DNA from: Sulfurospirillum halorespirans DSM 13726
Lineage (GTDB): Bacteria > Campylobacterota > Campylobacteria > Campylobacterales > Sulfurospirillaceae
DNA: 64,000 bases
Assembly: GCF_001723605.1 (NCBI RefSeq)
Contig: NZ_CP017111.1
Span: 2,170,001 to 2,234,000, forward strand
Direction of reading: 5' to 3'
Within the stretch, counting starts at the first letter, position 1, and every line of letters begins with the position of its first letter. This document shows positions 33,739 through 44,164 of this stretch, in pieces. A program made the position numbers and the translations under genes. Under the pieces are notes generated by a model. The model saw only the letters and a program-made list of their open reading frames with translations. It had not been told where the DNA came from and did no database searches.

Positions 33739-34628
33739 TCTTTCTCCTTTGCTACGATAATTCCGCTCATTACGACTAAGAGTATACCAAATAGTCCGAT
33801 AATATCTGGTAAACCATCTCCTAAAACCACGCCGATAATCAGCGAAAAGAAGATAATAGAATACCCAGCCGCCCCTACAATTCCCGCTTTTGTGGTCGCA
33901 AATGCCTTGGTCATGTAGATCTGTCCAATTGCCCCAGACAAGCCCATCAAAAGAATATAAAGCCACTGAATCCCCACAGGAGCAATGAACTTTCCTAACA
34001 TAAAATCAAACATCGGTGTGTGAAAGTATTCACTCAAAACCATAAAAAGTGCAGGAAAAAACGTTCCGGTTGAGACAAAGGCTAAGACAATGACGCGCGT
34101 ATCGTAGACTCTATTAAGCTCTCTCACACTCGTATACGCCAATGCCGCCCCCAAACCGCTGAAAATTCCAAAAAGATCGGTTTTGGAGAGCATGAGTCCG
34201 TTTGGTTTCATCACACAAACAATGCCAATAAAGCCAATAAAAACCGCCACCCATCCTTTCCAACCAATGGTCTCTTTTAAAAAGAAAAATGCCAAAATAG
34301 CGGTGAAAATAGGCGCGGTTCTGGAAAATGTGATCGCATCGGCGAGGGGAATATGCGCGATATTGTAGAAAAAAACCAGCATGGAAGCAAACCCAATGAG
34401 AGCTCGAAAAAGGAGTAACCAAGGCTTTCCACCCACTTGTTTGATGGGAAGTTTGAAGATGCTAAGGGCTACAAAAATCATCGTAACGCCATTACGAAAA
34501 AAGACCACTTCCACCGAATCCATATTTTGACTGAGCACCTTAGCAAAAGCCCCATCAAACGCAAAACTAAACGAGGAGATCAGCATAAACAAAACGCCTC
34601 TGTTTATACCGCCAATAAACTGTCTCAA
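33735..34628 (-). CDS. EamA/DMT-family transporter
   Basis: With a TTG at 34628 the product has 297 residues and ten hydrophobic helices in two EamA repeats. The first repeat has FAFDGAFAKVLSQ and FFRNGVTMIFVAL, with ADAITFSRTAPIFTAILAFFFLKE, the classical end of the repeat. The second has VRELNRVYDTRV and LSGAIGQIYMTKAFATT, GAAGYSIIFFSLIIGVVLGDGLPD. It is a small-molecule permease of unknown substrate. GGAG lies 6 bases upstream of this TTG. A further TTG at 34667 is possible. Campylobacter has an EamA-type gene at the same place beside kdsA. Confidence 0.85.
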   Translation of the reverse strand: MRQFIGGINRGVLFMLISSFSFAFDGAFAKVLSQNMDSVEVVFFRNGVTMIFVALSIFKLPIKQVGGKPWLLLFRALIGFASMLVFFYNIAHIPLADAITFSRTAPIFTAILAFFFLKETIGWKGWVAVFIGFIGIVCVMKPNGLMLSKTDLFGIFSGLGAALAYTSVRELNRVYDTRVIVLAFVSTGTFFPALFMVLSEYFHTPMFDFMLGKFIAPVGIQWLYILLMGLSGAIGQIYMTKAFATTKAGIVGAAGYSIIFFSLIIGVVLGDGLPDIIGLFGILLVVMSGIIVAKEKE

Positions 34629-34715
34629 AATAACTCCGATCGATCCTAAGTGCGTTATCTTAATCAATTCTGTGTTAAAATCCGTTGATTTTTCGATCTT
34701 GATTAGGGAGAGTAG

Positions 34716-35786
34716 ATGAATCTTCAGCCATTTTTAGAGTACACACTGTTAGGACTCCCCGTTGCCCATATCACCATTGCCCTTGCCATTTTTCTCTTTG
34801 CACTTCTTTTTAAAAATATTCTTGCCGCCATCATTCTAAAACCCTTTAAAACCATTGCAAAACGCACCAAAACGACGACCGATGATAAACTGATCCTCGT
34901 CGCTGAAGAGCCTTTAAAATTCTCTATCATTCTTGTTGGTGCCTATATTGCGACGTTGTGGCTTCCTTTTTCTAACTTTGATCGGGTCGTTGATTTGATC
35001 ATTAAATCCTTTATTACGTTTATGATTTTTTGGATTTTGTACCGTATTGTCGATAGCTTTTCCAATATTTTTAATTTTTTCTCTTCTAAATTTGGCAAAG
35101 AACTGAGCGAAGATATTCAACATTTTATGATTAAAACCATGCGCGCACTGATCATTGTGCTGGGGATTATGGCGGTTTTGCAAGAGTGGGGAATCAATGT
35201 GAGTGCGTTTGTCGCCTCGTTAGGTCTTGGAGGTTTAGCCTTTGCACTCGCGGCTAAAGACACCGTTGCCAATCTTTTTGGCTCGTTGGTCATTTTTACA
35301 GACCGCCCTTTTAAAGTCGGTGATTGGATCGAAACGCCCGCCGTTGAGGGGATGATCGAAGAGATTGGTATTCGCTCCACCAAAATTCGTACCTTCGCAC
35401 AAGCGCTGGTAAGCATGCCCAATGCTACCCTTGCCAATACGCCGATTACCAACTGGTCACGCATGGGAAAACGTCGTGTAAAAACGCGTCTGGGGCTGAC
35501 GTACAACACCTCCGTAGAGCAGATGCAGATGATCCTCAAAGAGATTAAAGCGATGCTTAAAAAACATCCTGATGTGCACCAAGAGACGATTTTAGTCAGT
35601 TTTGATGAGTTTGATAACAGCGCTTTGAGTATTTTCCTCTATTTTTTCACCAAGACGACAGTTTGGTTAGAGTATTTACATGTAAGAGAAGATGTCAATT
35701 TTAAAATCATGGAGATAGTCGCGCGTAACGGTGCGCAGTTCGCCTTCCCTTCTCAGACGCTCTATGTCGAGAGTTTACCAAAATAA
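34716..35786 (+). CDS. MscS-family mechanosensitive channel (longer, YnaI-like type)
   Basis: The 356-residue protein has four or five membrane helices, the last being the pore helix WGINVSAFVASLGLGGLAFALAAKDTVANLFGSLVIFTDRPF. The cytosolic beta domain has VGDWIETPAVEGMIEEIGIRSTKIRTFAQALVSMPNATLAN. Two more helices in front and the FVASLGLGGLAFALAAKDT pore distinguish it from the short MscS at 17323. It probably acts as a pressure valve. GGGAGAG lies 5 bases before the ATG. One palindrome copy (35675-35686) is read as LHVR near the C-terminus. It is divergent from the EamA gene. Confidence 0.88.
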   Translation: MNLQPFLEYTLLGLPVAHITIALAIFLFALLFKNILAAIILKPFKTIAKRTKTTTDDKLILVAEEPLKFSIILVGAYIATLWLPFSNFDRVVDLIIKSFITFMIFWILYRIVDSFSNIFNFFSSKFGKELSEDIQHFMIKTMRALIIVLGIMAVLQEWGINVSAFVASLGLGGLAFALAAKDTVANLFGSLVIFTDRPFKVGDWIETPAVEGMIEEIGIRSTKIRTFAQALVSMPNATLANTPITNWSRMGKRRVKTRLGLTYNTSVEQMQMILKEIKAMLKKHPDVHQETILVSFDEFDNSALSIFLYFFTKTTVWLEYLHVREDVNFKIMEIVARNGAQFAFPSQTLYVESLPK

Positions 35787-35833
35787 CAGCAAACACAGGG
35801 TATAATCAAGTCAATTATGTACTAAAGGTTACT

Positions 35834-37288
35834 ATGAAAAAAATTGCCATTATCGGGCTGCCCAATGTGGGAAAAAGCTCTTTATTTAACCGTATCGCGA
35901 AACAACGCATCGCAATTACGTCTGATTTTAGCGGAACAACGCGCGACATCAAATCGCATCAAGTTTATATCACCGAAAAACCATGCCTTCTTTTAGACAC
36001 AGGCGGACTCGACAAATCCACAGAACTCTTTGAAAATGTCCACACGATGTCGATGGAAGCTGCCAAAGTAGCCAACATCATCGTCATGGTGGTCGATGGT
36101 AAAATGCGCCCAAGCGATGAAGAGAAAAAAATCTTTTACGCCCTTCAAGCACGTAAAAAACCGATCGCTTTGGTCATCAATAAAATTGACAATGACAAAG
36201 AGATGGAGCGTGCGTGGGAGTTTGACGAATTTGGAGCCGAATTTGTCTTCCCCATCTCCGTTTCACACAACCGTGGCGTAAGCGCTCTTTTGGAGTGGAT
36301 CGGAGAGCTTCTTCCTGAGGTTGAAGGTGCGACTCCTCCTCCTATCGAAGCAGAAGATGAGAGCGAAGAGGACGATTTGGACGATGAGGATGAATACTGG
36401 GACAATGAAGGCGTCGTTGACGATGAAGAAGAACCCTTACTCGAAGAGATCAAAGAAGAGGTCGAAACCAATCAAATCAATGTTGCGATCATCGGACGTG
36501 TCAATGTCGGTAAAAGCTCCCTTCTTAACGCCCTTGTTGGGAAACAACGAGCCGTCGTGAGCAGTGTTGCGGGTACGACGATTGATCCTGTGGATGAGAG
36601 CATCGAGTATGAAGACAAAGTCATCAACTTTGTCGATACCGCTGGACTTCGTCGTCGTGGCAAGATCGAAGGCATTGAAAAATTTGCTCTGATGCGCACC
36701 AAAGAGATGTTGGAGCGTGCCAACATTGCCCTGCTTGTTTTAGATACGAGTGAGCCTTTTTTAGAACTGGATGAGCGTATTGCAGGATTGGTGGAAGAGA
36801 ACCATTTGGCATGTATCATCGTGCTGAATAAATGGGACAATCCACTCGCCGATTTTGAAAAAATCACTGCAGAAGTGCGAGACCGCTTTAAGTTTCTCTC
36901 TTACGCGCCACTCATTACGGTTTCTGCGAAAAGTAAACAACGTGTTGCAAAAATCAAAGATATGATTTTATCGGTCTATGCGAATTATTCACAACATATT
37001 CCAACGCGTCAGCTCAATGAGATCATCAAAAATGCGACCATTAAGCATCAGATCCCCAGTGATCACTCTAAAATCGTTAAAATTTACTTTGCAACCCAAT
37101 ACCTCACCAAACCGCCTCGCATCGCTTTGGTTATGAATAAACCGCGCTCCTTGCACTTTAGCTACAAACGCTACCTTGCCAATAAATTGCGTGAGAATTT
37201 CAATTTAGAAGGCTCTCCAATTTTGCTTTATCCACGTGCTAAAGGTGAGCGAGATAACGAACAGGAAAATAGCGGTGCTGAATCTTAA
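35834..37288 (+). CDS. der: GTPase Der (EngA), ribosome assembly
   Basis: The 484-residue protein has two tandem GTPase domains: the first with GLPNVGKSS (7-15), DTGG and NKID, the second with GRVNVGKSS (about 219-227), DTAGL and NKWD, then a KH-like C-terminal domain (HIPTRQLNEIIKNAT...PPRIALVMNKPRSLHFSYKRYLANKLRENF). A strongly acidic linker of about 45 residues (E/D-rich, 165-215) joins the two. Der is needed for 50S subunit maturation. It starts the plus-strand run der-aroK-trpS-serS-TPR, conserved with Campylobacter. Confidence 0.95.
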   Translation: MKKIAIIGLPNVGKSSLFNRIAKQRIAITSDFSGTTRDIKSHQVYITEKPCLLLDTGGLDKSTELFENVHTMSMEAAKVANIIVMVVDGKMRPSDEEKKIFYALQARKKPIALVINKIDNDKEMERAWEFDEFGAEFVFPISVSHNRGVSALLEWIGELLPEVEGATPPPIEAEDESEEDDLDDEDEYWDNEGVVDDEEEPLLEEIKEEVETNQINVAIIGRVNVGKSSLLNALVGKQRAVVSSVAGTTIDPVDESIEYEDKVINFVDTAGLRRRGKIEGIEKFALMRTKEMLERANIALLVLDTSEPFLELDERIAGLVEENHLACIIVLNKWDNPLADFEKITAEVRDRFKFLSYAPLITVSAKSKQRVAKIKDMILSVYANYSQHIPTRQLNEIIKNATIKHQIPSDHSKIVKIYFATQYLTKPPRIALVMNKPRSLHFSYKRYLANKLRENFNLEGSPILLYPRAKGERDNEQENSGAES

Positions 37289-37814
37289 GAATAAAAATGT
37301 CGTTTTGATTGGCTTTATGGGTGTGGGCAAAGGTACCATTTCCAGAGCGCTGATCAAAAAAACCAAACGTTTTGGTGTCGATACCGATGATTTGATCGAG
37401 AGTATGGAAAACCGAAAAATCAAAGCTATTTTTGACACGGATGGCGAAGCGTACTTTCGTAAACTTGAGAAGAAAACGGCTAAATGGCTGGAAAAAAATG
37501 TCAAAAATGCCATTATCTCCACAGGTGGCGGTTTTTTCAAGGTCGATAATCTGGATGATATTGGAACGATTGTCTACCTTCGCTCTTCGTTTGATGGCAT
37601 ACTCAAACGTCTTCGTGAACATGAAAATGCCGATCTTAAGCTGGCAAAACGACCTTTGATGAGCGATAAAGCCAAAGCCAGAGCGCTATTTAAAGATCGA
37701 TCAGTGTTGTACGAAGCAAAAGCGGACATCATCATCGATGTTGAAGATCGAACCATTGAAGCGATCATAAAAGAGATCATTGCAGTACTAAAGTTAAAAA
37801 CAGAAAAAGAGTAG
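37275..37814 (+). CDS. aroK: Shikimate kinase
   Basis: With GTG 37275 the product has 179 residues, the usual size. The P-loop reads GFMGVGKGT (13-21), followed by DTDDLIESMENRKIKAIFDTDGEAYFRKLE, ISTGGGFF and KRPLM, which bind shikimate and the lid. It phosphorylates shikimate at the 3-OH in aromatic amino-acid synthesis. The GTG overlaps der by 14 bp and has AGGAAA 7 bases upstream; an ATG at 37236 in the same frame would overlap der by 53 bp and add residues before the conserved start, so I reject it. Confidence 0.92.
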   Translation: MLNLKNKNVVLIGFMGVGKGTISRALIKKTKRFGVDTDDLIESMENRKIKAIFDTDGEAYFRKLEKKTAKWLEKNVKNAIISTGGGFFKVDNLDDIGTIVYLRSSFDGILKRLREHENADLKLAKRPLMSDKAKARALFKDRSVLYEAKADIIIDVEDRTIEAIIKEIIAVLKLKTEKE

Positions 37815-37823
37815 GACAGATTG

Positions 37824-38789
37824 ATGAGAGTATTAACAGGCATTCAACCCTCTGGTGCACTTCACATAGGTAACTATTTTGGTGCGATCAAACAAATGGT
37901 CGATCTTCAAGAAAAAAGCGATCTTTTTATCTTCATCCCTAATTACCACGCGCTCACCTCGCTCAAAGATGGTGTGGCACTCAAAAACAATACCCTTGAT
38001 GCGGCGATTAATTTTATGAGTCTGGGCATTGACCCGACCAAAGCGACGTTATGGGCACAGTCCGATGTCAAAGAGGTGTTGGAGCTTTACTGGGTGCTTT
38101 CAGGCTACACGCCGATGGGTCTATTGGAGCGCGCACACGGCTACAAAGACAAAGTCGCCAAAGGCATTGCAGCCAATCACTCTCTCTTTTCCTATCCTGT
38201 TTTGATGGCAGCGGATATTTTGCTCTACGACGCCGAAGTGATTCCTGTGGGCAAAGATCAAATTCAACACGTTGAGATTACACGCGACATCGCGATTAAA
38301 TTCAATAATGAGTTTGGCGATATTTTTAAAGTGCCTGACTTCAAAGTTGATGACAATGTCGCAACGGTTCCAGGTCTTGATGGTGCTAAAATGAGTAAAA
38401 GCTATGGCAACACGATCGACATCTTCTGCTCCGAAAAAGAGCTCAAAAAAGCGACGTCACGTATTGTGACTGACTCGACGCCAATGGAAGAGCCAAAAGA
38501 TTATCTTACATGTAACGTGTTTGCGTTGGCTAAACTCTTTTTGGAAAAGGACGAAGTAGTTGCATTGCAGGCGCGCTACCAAAAAGGTGGCGAAGGGTAT
38601 GGGCATTTTAAAGCGTATCTTGCCACACTCATTTGGGACTATTTTGCGCAGGCTCGTGAAAAAAGAGCCTATTATGTCGAGCATAAAGACGAAGTATTTG
38701 CTATCTTAGATGAGGGCGCAGCAAAAGCGCGTGCCATTGCCTCTGAGAAAATGCGTGTTGTTCGTGATCTTGTTGGAATTTATCGTTAA
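37824..38789 (+). CDS. trpS: Tryptophan-tRNA ligase
   Basis: The 321-residue class I synthetase has [22 protein letters not shown] (HIGH-like HIGN), the tryptophan-pocket block [43 protein letters not shown] and KMSKS in [13 protein letters not shown]. It charges tRNA-Trp. ATG 37824 is preferred to the TTG three bases before. The gene lies nine bases after aroK. A palindrome copy (38505-38516) is read as LTCN in the middle. Confidence 0.95.
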   Translation: MRVLTGIQPSGALHIGNYFGAIKQMVDLQEKSDLFIFIPNYHALTSLKDGVALKNNTLDAAINFMSLGIDPTKATLWAQSDVKEVLELYWVLSGYTPMGLLERAHGYKDKVAKGIAANHSLFSYPVLMAADILLYDAEVIPVGKDQIQHVEITRDIAIKFNNEFGDIFKVPDFKVDDNVATVPGLDGAKMSKSYGNTIDIFCSEKELKKATSRIVTDSTPMEEPKDYLTCNVFALAKLFLEKDEVVALQARYQKGGEGYGHFKAYLATLIWDYFAQAREKRAYYVEHKDEVFAILDEGAAKARAIASEKMRVVRDLVGIYR

Positions 38790-38797
38790 GGGAAACC

Positions 38798-40042
38798 ATG
38801 TTAGATATTAAACTCATACAAAATGATTTTGAAAGCGTTGCGCAAAGCCTCAGAAAGAAAAAAGTCGATGAAAGTCTTTTAGAAGAGCTTCGTGCGATCT
38901 CATTGGAACTTAAAAGTGCACGTCTTGTTTTAGAACCACTTCAAGCAGAGCAAAATTCTAAAAGTAAACTCTTTGGTGTGTATGCGAAAGAGGGAAAAGA
39001 TGTGGGTGCACTTAAAGCGGAACTCTCAGAGAATAAAGCAAAAATAGCTGATGCGCAAGAGATCGTACGTTCATTGGAAGAGAAACTGGAAGCATTAGCG
39101 ACCATCATTCCCAATATGCCCTCCCATTTGGTGCCAGAGGGTGAAGATGAGAATGACAATGTGGAACTCAAACGCGTTCTTGAACCCAAAGTTTTTTCCT
39201 TTACACCCAAAGAGCATTGGGATATAGACAGTGCGCAAAATTGGATCGATTTTGAACGTGGCGTTAAACTGGCTAAGAGTCGTTTCAGTGTGTTAAAAAA
39301 TGAAGCAGCACGACTGGAACGTGCGTTGATTAATTACATGCTCGATTTTAACCGAACGCGAGGCTTTGTCGAAGTCGCCGTTCCTTACATTGTGAATCGT
39401 GAAACGCTTATGGGAACAGGACAACTACCAAAATTTGAAGATGATCTCTTTAAAATTGAGGGTGAAGATCTCTTTTTGATTCCAACGGCGGAAGTGCCTG
39501 TGACCAATCTTTTTAGAGATGAGATTTTAACTAAAGAAGAGTTGCCGCTTAAAATGACCGCCTATTCTGCTTGTTTTAGAAAAGAGGCTGGTAGTGCGGG
39601 TAAAGACACGCGTGGTATGATTCGCCAACACCAATTTGACAAAGTAGAATTGGTCTGCATCACGACACCTGAACAAAGCGAAGCTGTTTTTGATGAGATG
39701 CTTACATGTGCCTCCGATCTTCTCACTTCCCTTGGACTTCCGCACCGTCATTTGATGCTCTGCGGTGGCGACCTTGGCTTTAGTGCCGCCAAAACGGTGG
39801 ATCTTGAAGTCTGGCTTCCGGGTCAAAATAGATACCGTGAAATTAGCTCCGTCTCTAATACGTTTGACTTCCAAGCACGCCGTGCCAAAATCCGTTTTAA
39901 AGACGAGGGTAAAAACCGTTTAGCGCACACACTCAATGGCTCTTCCTTAGCCGTGGGTCGAACGCTTATTGCGATTATGGAAAACTACCAAATGGAAGAT
40001 GGTACTGTCTCCATTCCAGACGTTTTGAAAAAGTACATGTAA
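38798..40042 (+). CDS. serS: Serine-tRNA ligase
   Basis: The 414-residue class II synthetase has an N-terminal two-helix arm (residues 1-105, which contacts the long variable arm of tRNA-Ser), then motif 1 around [23 protein letters not shown], motif 2 in [26 protein letters not shown] and motif 3 in [19 protein letters not shown]. It charges tRNA-Ser. The last codons (aag-tac-atg-taa) form a degenerate copy of the dispersed palindrome in which the TAA is the stop codon. The next gene starts one base after. Confidence 0.95.
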   Translation: MLDIKLIQNDFESVAQSLRKKKVDESLLEELRAISLELKSARLVLEPLQAEQNSKSKLFGVYAKEGKDVGALKAELSENKAKIADAQEIVRSLEEKLEALATIIPNMPSHLVPEGEDENDNVELKRVLEPKVFSFTPKEHWDIDSAQNWIDFERGVKLAKSRFSVLKNEAARLERALINYMLDFNRTRGFVEVAVPYIVNRETLMGTGQLPKFEDDLFKIEGEDLFLIPTAEVPVTNLFRDEILTKEELPLKMTAYSACFRKEAGSAGKDTRGMIRQHQFDKVELVCITTPEQSEAVFDEMLTCASDLLTSLGLPHRHLMLCGGDLGFSAAKTVDLEVWLPGQNRYREISSVSNTFDFQARRAKIRFKDEGKNRLAHTLNGSSLAVGRTLIAIMENYQMEDGTVSIPDVLKKYM

Positions 40043-40043
40043 G

Positions 40044-42386
40044 ATGGCAGAAGAAGTCGTTATCCTCGAAGCGGATCCCTTAAGCACAAGCGAAGAAGAG
40101 GGATTTGCGCCGATAGCAGAGGAAGGCGCTGAGGAAACAGCCGCCACTTCTGCCCTCCAAAATGAAGAGGATGAGCAAAAAAGCAAATCGAAGAAAAAAT
40201 TGCTGATTTTACTCATTTTGGGATCGATACTACTTCTTGGGATCGTGATTGCCATCGTGATCATCATCCAAAATAAAAACAGAGCTGCCAATATGCCTGT
40301 AGCTGTAGCGCAAGTGGTTGAAAAACCTGTGCTCAAAGAGCAATTTTCCCCTTCAAAATTGGAAGGTATGATCAAAAAAGCGCATCTTCTGTATGAGCAA
40401 GGAAACAAAGATGACGCTCTTAAAATCTATGAAAAAATTGCCACCTTCAATGAAGCCATCTCCTACTACAACATCGGTGTCGCAAAACTCAAAGAACAAA
40501 ATTTTCCAGAAGCCTTAGAAGCGTTTAAAAAAGCGATTCAAAATAAAGAACACCGCACCATTAGCGCTATTAACGCTGCGGTATGCGCACTTGAGATGAA
40601 AGATAACACGCTTTTTACCTATTACATCGATCTTGCATTTGCATACTTGCCTGAGGAGAGTAACGCCCCACTCTACTCCTATTATGTAGGACTGGTGCAT
40701 TACTATAAAGATTTTTACTATGAAGCACTGAGTGCTGTATCGCATCCGAGCAATGATTTTTACAAAGAGGATCAAGAGTACCTCTCGTCTAAAATATTAG
40801 CGTCGCTCAATTACAATGCGTATGCCCTCTCCACGCTTGAAAAAATTGAAAAAATGAGCGATTATTTTACCCTTGGTCTTTTGCAAGCAAAACTAGGCGA
40901 GTTTTCAAAAGCAAAAACGTCCTTGCTAAAAGCACTTCAAAATGACCGCGAAAATCCCAAAATTAAAATGGCATTGGCGATGGTTGAAAATAAAATGGGC
41001 AACCTCGGTAATGTCGCTTCACTGATGGGCGAAGTCTACAAAGTCCGCGACACGGATGCTCAACCCATCTATAAAATGCACGCTATTTTAAAACCGTCTC
41101 TTTTTGATGTGGACAAAGCGCAAATCGAGTTTGAGAAAGAGCTCTTCTTCAATGATGAAAATACCTATAGCCTTATCTTTTACTATGCTCCGTATAAAGT
41201 ATTTGATGCCAAGCAGACGATTGATTACATCCGAAAAGGCAGTATGAATATTTTTATTGATGAGATAGGACCTGCTCTTTCGTATTTAAAAGCGAGCTCT
41301 ACGATCTCTAAAGTCAATATTGCGATCAGCAAAGGGATTAAAAAAGCACTCGATTTTCATGTCTACGAAGCAAATGATATTTTTGCAAAAATGGTAGAAG
41401 AGTATAAAAATCACTCCATTTTGCACTACAATTTAGCCCTCACCTACGCACAAATGGGCGATTATGCCGCAGCGTATAAAAACTTCTCTAAAAGTTACCA
41501 TCTTGACAGCAACAACTACCTTGCCGGTGTTTTTGCTTTAATGAGTGGAAATTTGATCGGCAAAGACATCACCAAACTCTCAGAAGATGTCAAAGAGAGT
41601 ATTAACAAAAATCAGACATTGGAAAAAGATAACCTTTACGCTTCGCTTACGCACCTCACGGATGGAAACCATTTTTCCCTCACGCGTTGGATTGAAAAAG
41701 AGAAAGAAGATAGTCCTCTGAGTCTTATGCTCAACATCATCGCAGCACAAAAGCTCAATAATGAGCGCATCTACCGCTTAAGCACGCAAAAACTTCAAGC
41801 ACTTCTCCCTAAAGATATTATTTCCAATATCATTGCGTTTAATGTAAAGCACCAAAAACAGGACATTAAAAATTATGCTAAAGCGATTCAAATGGAGTTT
41901 AACCGTCTTCCTTTGGATTATGATGCCTTCTATTTTGGTCCTAAAATTGTGAAAGAGCAGTACATCAAACTGCTTCAAATTGGAGGCTTACTGCATCAAA
42001 AACGCGACAGCGTAAGGGTTAAAATGGAAGAAGAGCGCATTGATATTCCATCCATCATGCAAACCCTTGCGTACATGGAAATCTACACGAACAATTTTGA
42101 AGAGGCATTTTCCCTTTACAATAAACTCATTGATGATTACGGCAAAAAAGACACCCATACGATTTTTCTAGCCTCGGTCGCGGCGATTGGTGCAGGGCAC
42201 AGTGAAAATGCGATTGCACTTTTGGAACTCTCAAAGCTAACCGATCCTAGCAATGTGGAGAGTAAATATGCCCTTGGGTTGCTCTACCAAGAAGTGGGAA
42301 ATTTTGAAGCGGCTAATGCGCAGTATCGTAGTATTGGAAATATTGGTTTTATCTCAGATTATTTTAGTTTTGCGATTCAACGATAA
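40044..42386 (+). CDS. Large TPR-repeat protein with one membrane segment
   Basis: The 780-residue protein has an acidic N-terminal cytosolic part (about 1-50), one membrane helix (KLLILLILGSILLLGIVIAIVIII, about 53-76) and about 700 periplasmic residues. TPR-type units are visible: LLYEQGNKDDALKIYEKIA, YYNIGVAKLKEQNFPEALEAFKKA, LHYNLALTYAQMGDYAAAYKNFSKSYHLD and near the end EVGNFEAANAQY. Long helical repeats fill the rest. Such proteins scaffold complexes at the envelope; the function is unknown. In Campylobacter a similar TPR gene follows serS. Two palindrome copies stand immediately after its stop. Confidence 0.85.
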   Translation: MAEEVVILEADPLSTSEEEGFAPIAEEGAEETAATSALQNEEDEQKSKSKKKLLILLILGSILLLGIVIAIVIIIQNKNRAANMPVAVAQVVEKPVLKEQFSPSKLEGMIKKAHLLYEQGNKDDALKIYEKIATFNEAISYYNIGVAKLKEQNFPEALEAFKKAIQNKEHRTISAINAAVCALEMKDNTLFTYYIDLAFAYLPEESNAPLYSYYVGLVHYYKDFYYEALSAVSHPSNDFYKEDQEYLSSKILASLNYNAYALSTLEKIEKMSDYFTLGLLQAKLGEFSKAKTSLLKALQNDRENPKIKMALAMVENKMGNLGNVASLMGEVYKVRDTDAQPIYKMHAILKPSLFDVDKAQIEFEKELFFNDENTYSLIFYYAPYKVFDAKQTIDYIRKGSMNIFIDEIGPALSYLKASSTISKVNIAISKGIKKALDFHVYEANDIFAKMVEEYKNHSILHYNLALTYAQMGDYAAAYKNFSKSYHLDSNNYLAGVFALMSGNLIGKDITKLSEDVKESINKNQTLEKDNLYASLTHLTDGNHFSLTRWIEKEKEDSPLSLMLNIIAAQKLNNERIYRLSTQKLQALLPKDIISNIIAFNVKHQKQDIKNYAKAIQMEFNRLPLDYDAFYFGPKIVKEQYIKLLQIGGLLHQKRDSVRVKMEEERIDIPSIMQTLAYMEIYTNNFEEAFSLYNKLIDDYGKKDTHTIFLASVAAIGAGHSENAIALLELSKLTDPSNVESKYALGLLYQEVGNFEAANAQYRSIGNIGFISDYFSFAIQR

Positions 42387-42387
42387 G

Positions 42388-42421
42388 CTTACATGTAAAG
42401 GAAAAAACCTTTACATGTAAA
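42388..42421. repeat. Two palindrome copies forming a hairpin between convergent genes
   Basis: Copies at 42388-42399 and 42410-42421 (exact) plus flanking GG/CC let 42389-42401 pair with 42408-42420 (13 bp, AAAAAA loop). It lies between the TPR gene and leuA, which converge, so the pair may act as a bidirectional terminator; T runs are weak. Confidence 0.75.
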
Positions 42422-42434
42422 GATTTTCAAGAGG

Positions 42435-43994
42435 CTAAATGCCCTCTTCATTGCCCATTTTAAGGGTTCGTAAGTTATCTCGCATCGAGATGTAACTGTT
42501 GAGTGCGCCAATGTACGCTTTAGCGGTTGCTAGCATCGTATCGACACTTAAACCATGCCCCATAATTGCAGGTTTGCTCTCATCAAAAACCACTTTTACA
42601 AGCACTCTTGCCATCGCATCTTTGCCTTGCGAAACGGCGTCCACTTTATAATCTTTAAGCTCACCACTGACCCCACACACACGATCAATCACTTTAAAAA
42701 TCGCGTCCATCGTGCCATTGCCAATCGCCGCATCGGTGATCTCTTTGCCATCATGCAAAATAGTCACAGCCGCACTCGGAACGCCTCCAGGTGCACAATC
42801 AGAGAGTTGTAAACGTACCAAGTCAAAGACCTGAGGAATTTTTGTGATCTCCTCAGCCACAAGGGCACGCAAGTCATCATCAAAAATCTCTTTTTTCTGA
42901 TCGGCCAAGATTTTAAAGCGATCAAACGCCTCATTGATCTCTTCATCTTTCAGCTCATACCCAAGCGTGCTCAGTTTATCTTTAAACGCATGTCGACCTG
43001 AATGTTTGCCAAGGACGATTGAGTTTTTATCAAGACCAATATCTTTTGCACTCATAATCTCATACGTTTGAGTATGTTTTAACACGCCATCTTGGTGAAT
43101 GCCGCTCTCATGTGAGAAGGCATTTTTACCGACAATCGCTTTGTTAGGCTGAGGCTCAATACCCGTAATGGAAGAGACCAATTTGCTTGTTGGGTAAATC
43201 TCTTTGATGTTAATGTTCGTCTCATAGCCACTAAAATGATCTTTGCGCGTACGAAGCGCCATCACGATCTCTTCTAACGCCGCATTTCCAGCGCGCTCAC
43301 CCAAGCCGTTGATCGTACACTCCACTTGACGTGCACCATTTTCAATACATGCTAAAGAGTTCGCTACAGCCAGACCTAAGTCGTTATGATTGTGCACCGA
43401 GATGATGGCACGATTCCCTACAAACTCGCTCAACGATTTGATGATAGCGCCCATCTCTGTGGGCAAACGGTATCCTACGGTATCGGGGATATTGAGCGTT
43501 GTCGCACCCGCGTTGATGACCGCATCTAACACCTCTTTAAGAAAGCTTACATCGCTGCGTCCTGCATCTTCACAGCTAAACTCGACATCATCGCAAAAGG
43601 TTCTAGCATACTGAACCGCTTCCACCGCTTTTTTGATCACTTGCTCGGGCGTCATTTTGAGTTTGTATTCCATATGAATTGAACTGGTTGCAATAAAGGT
43701 GTGAATTCGGTTCATCTTTGCTTTCGCCACAGCCTCGCCCGCTGCTTTAATGTCACGATCCAGTGCGCGAGCAAGAGAGCAGATACGGCTCTTGGTTACC
43801 GCCTCACTAATGCGCGCAATCGCATCAAAATCACCAGGACTTGCCGCAGCAAACCCAGCTTCGATGACATCCACCCCCAATTTTTGGAGTTGCAATGCAA
43901 TCTGAATCTTCTCTTCGGTATTCATAGAAGCCCCAGGGCTCTGCTCACCATCACGTAAAGTGGTATCAAAAATGATAATTTTAGGGTTACTCAT
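42435..43994 (-). CDS. leuA: 2-isopropylmalate synthase
   Basis: The 519-residue enzyme has the LeuA/homocitrate synthase signatures: [18 protein letters not shown] (start), [54 protein letters not shown] (metal His), [20 protein letters not shown], then a C-terminal regulatory domain (about 390-510) that binds leucine for feedback inhibition. It condenses acetyl-CoA with 2-oxoisovalerate in the first step of leucine synthesis. AAGGAATAACCC precedes the ATG. A candidate leucine-rich leader peptide lies 50 bases upstream. Confidence 0.95.
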   Translation of the reverse strand: MSNPKIIIFDTTLRDGEQSPGASMNTEEKIQIALQLQKLGVDVIEAGFAAASPGDFDAIARISEAVTKSRICSLARALDRDIKAAGEAVAKAKMNRIHTFIATSSIHMEYKLKMTPEQVIKKAVEAVQYARTFCDDVEFSCEDAGRSDVSFLKEVLDAVINAGATTLNIPDTVGYRLPTEMGAIIKSLSEFVGNRAIISVHNHNDLGLAVANSLACIENGARQVECTINGLGERAGNAALEEIVMALRTRKDHFSGYETNINIKEIYPTSKLVSSITGIEPQPNKAIVGKNAFSHESGIHQDGVLKHTQTYEIMSAKDIGLDKNSIVLGKHSGRHAFKDKLSTLGYELKDEEINEAFDRFKILADQKKEIFDDDLRALVAEEITKIPQVFDLVRLQLSDCAPGGVPSAAVTILHDGKEITDAAIGNGTMDAIFKVIDRVCGVSGELKDYKVDAVSQGKDAMARVLVKVVFDESKPAIMGHGLSVDTMLATAKAYIGALNSYISMRDNLRTLKMGNEEGI

Positions 43995-44044
43995 GGGTTA
44001 TTCCTTAGTAAATTTGTTTGAAAAATGAGAAAAGTAAAAAAGAG

Positions 44045-44140
44045 TTAGAGGAAGAGGAGGTTTTGCAGGAGAGCGTTTTTAATCTCTATCTTGGGTAAAT
44101 TTTTGATCGATTTCATAATGCCAATATCAACGCTGTTCAT
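44045..44140 (-). CDS. Candidate 31-residue leucine-rich leader peptide of leuA
   Basis: A short frame upstream of leuA has a strong ribosome-binding site (AAAGGAG, about 6 bases before ATG 44140) and 31 codons ending in NALLQNLLFL and TAA. Five of the last eight codons are leucine (CTC, CTG, CTC, CTC, CTC), the mark of attenuation leaders. It ends 50 bases before leuA. I see no clear terminator hairpin between the two, so coupling could work by translation or Rho instead of a classical attenuator. A promoter with TATAAT lies upstream. Confidence 0.65.
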   Translation of the reverse strand: MNSVDIGIMKSIKNLPKIEIKNALLQNLLFL

Positions 44141-44164
44141 CGCTTCTCCTTTAAGTAAGATACG

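Noticed and set aside
33739-33966. Longer N-terminus for kdsA in the same open frame
   Set aside because: The extra part reads through the EamA gene in another frame; KdsA begins at the GTG with a perfect ribosome-binding site and conserved start.
36320-36480. Acidic insert in Der as an unusual domain
   Set aside because: Acidic linkers between the two GTPase domains are usual in Der proteins, including that of E. coli.
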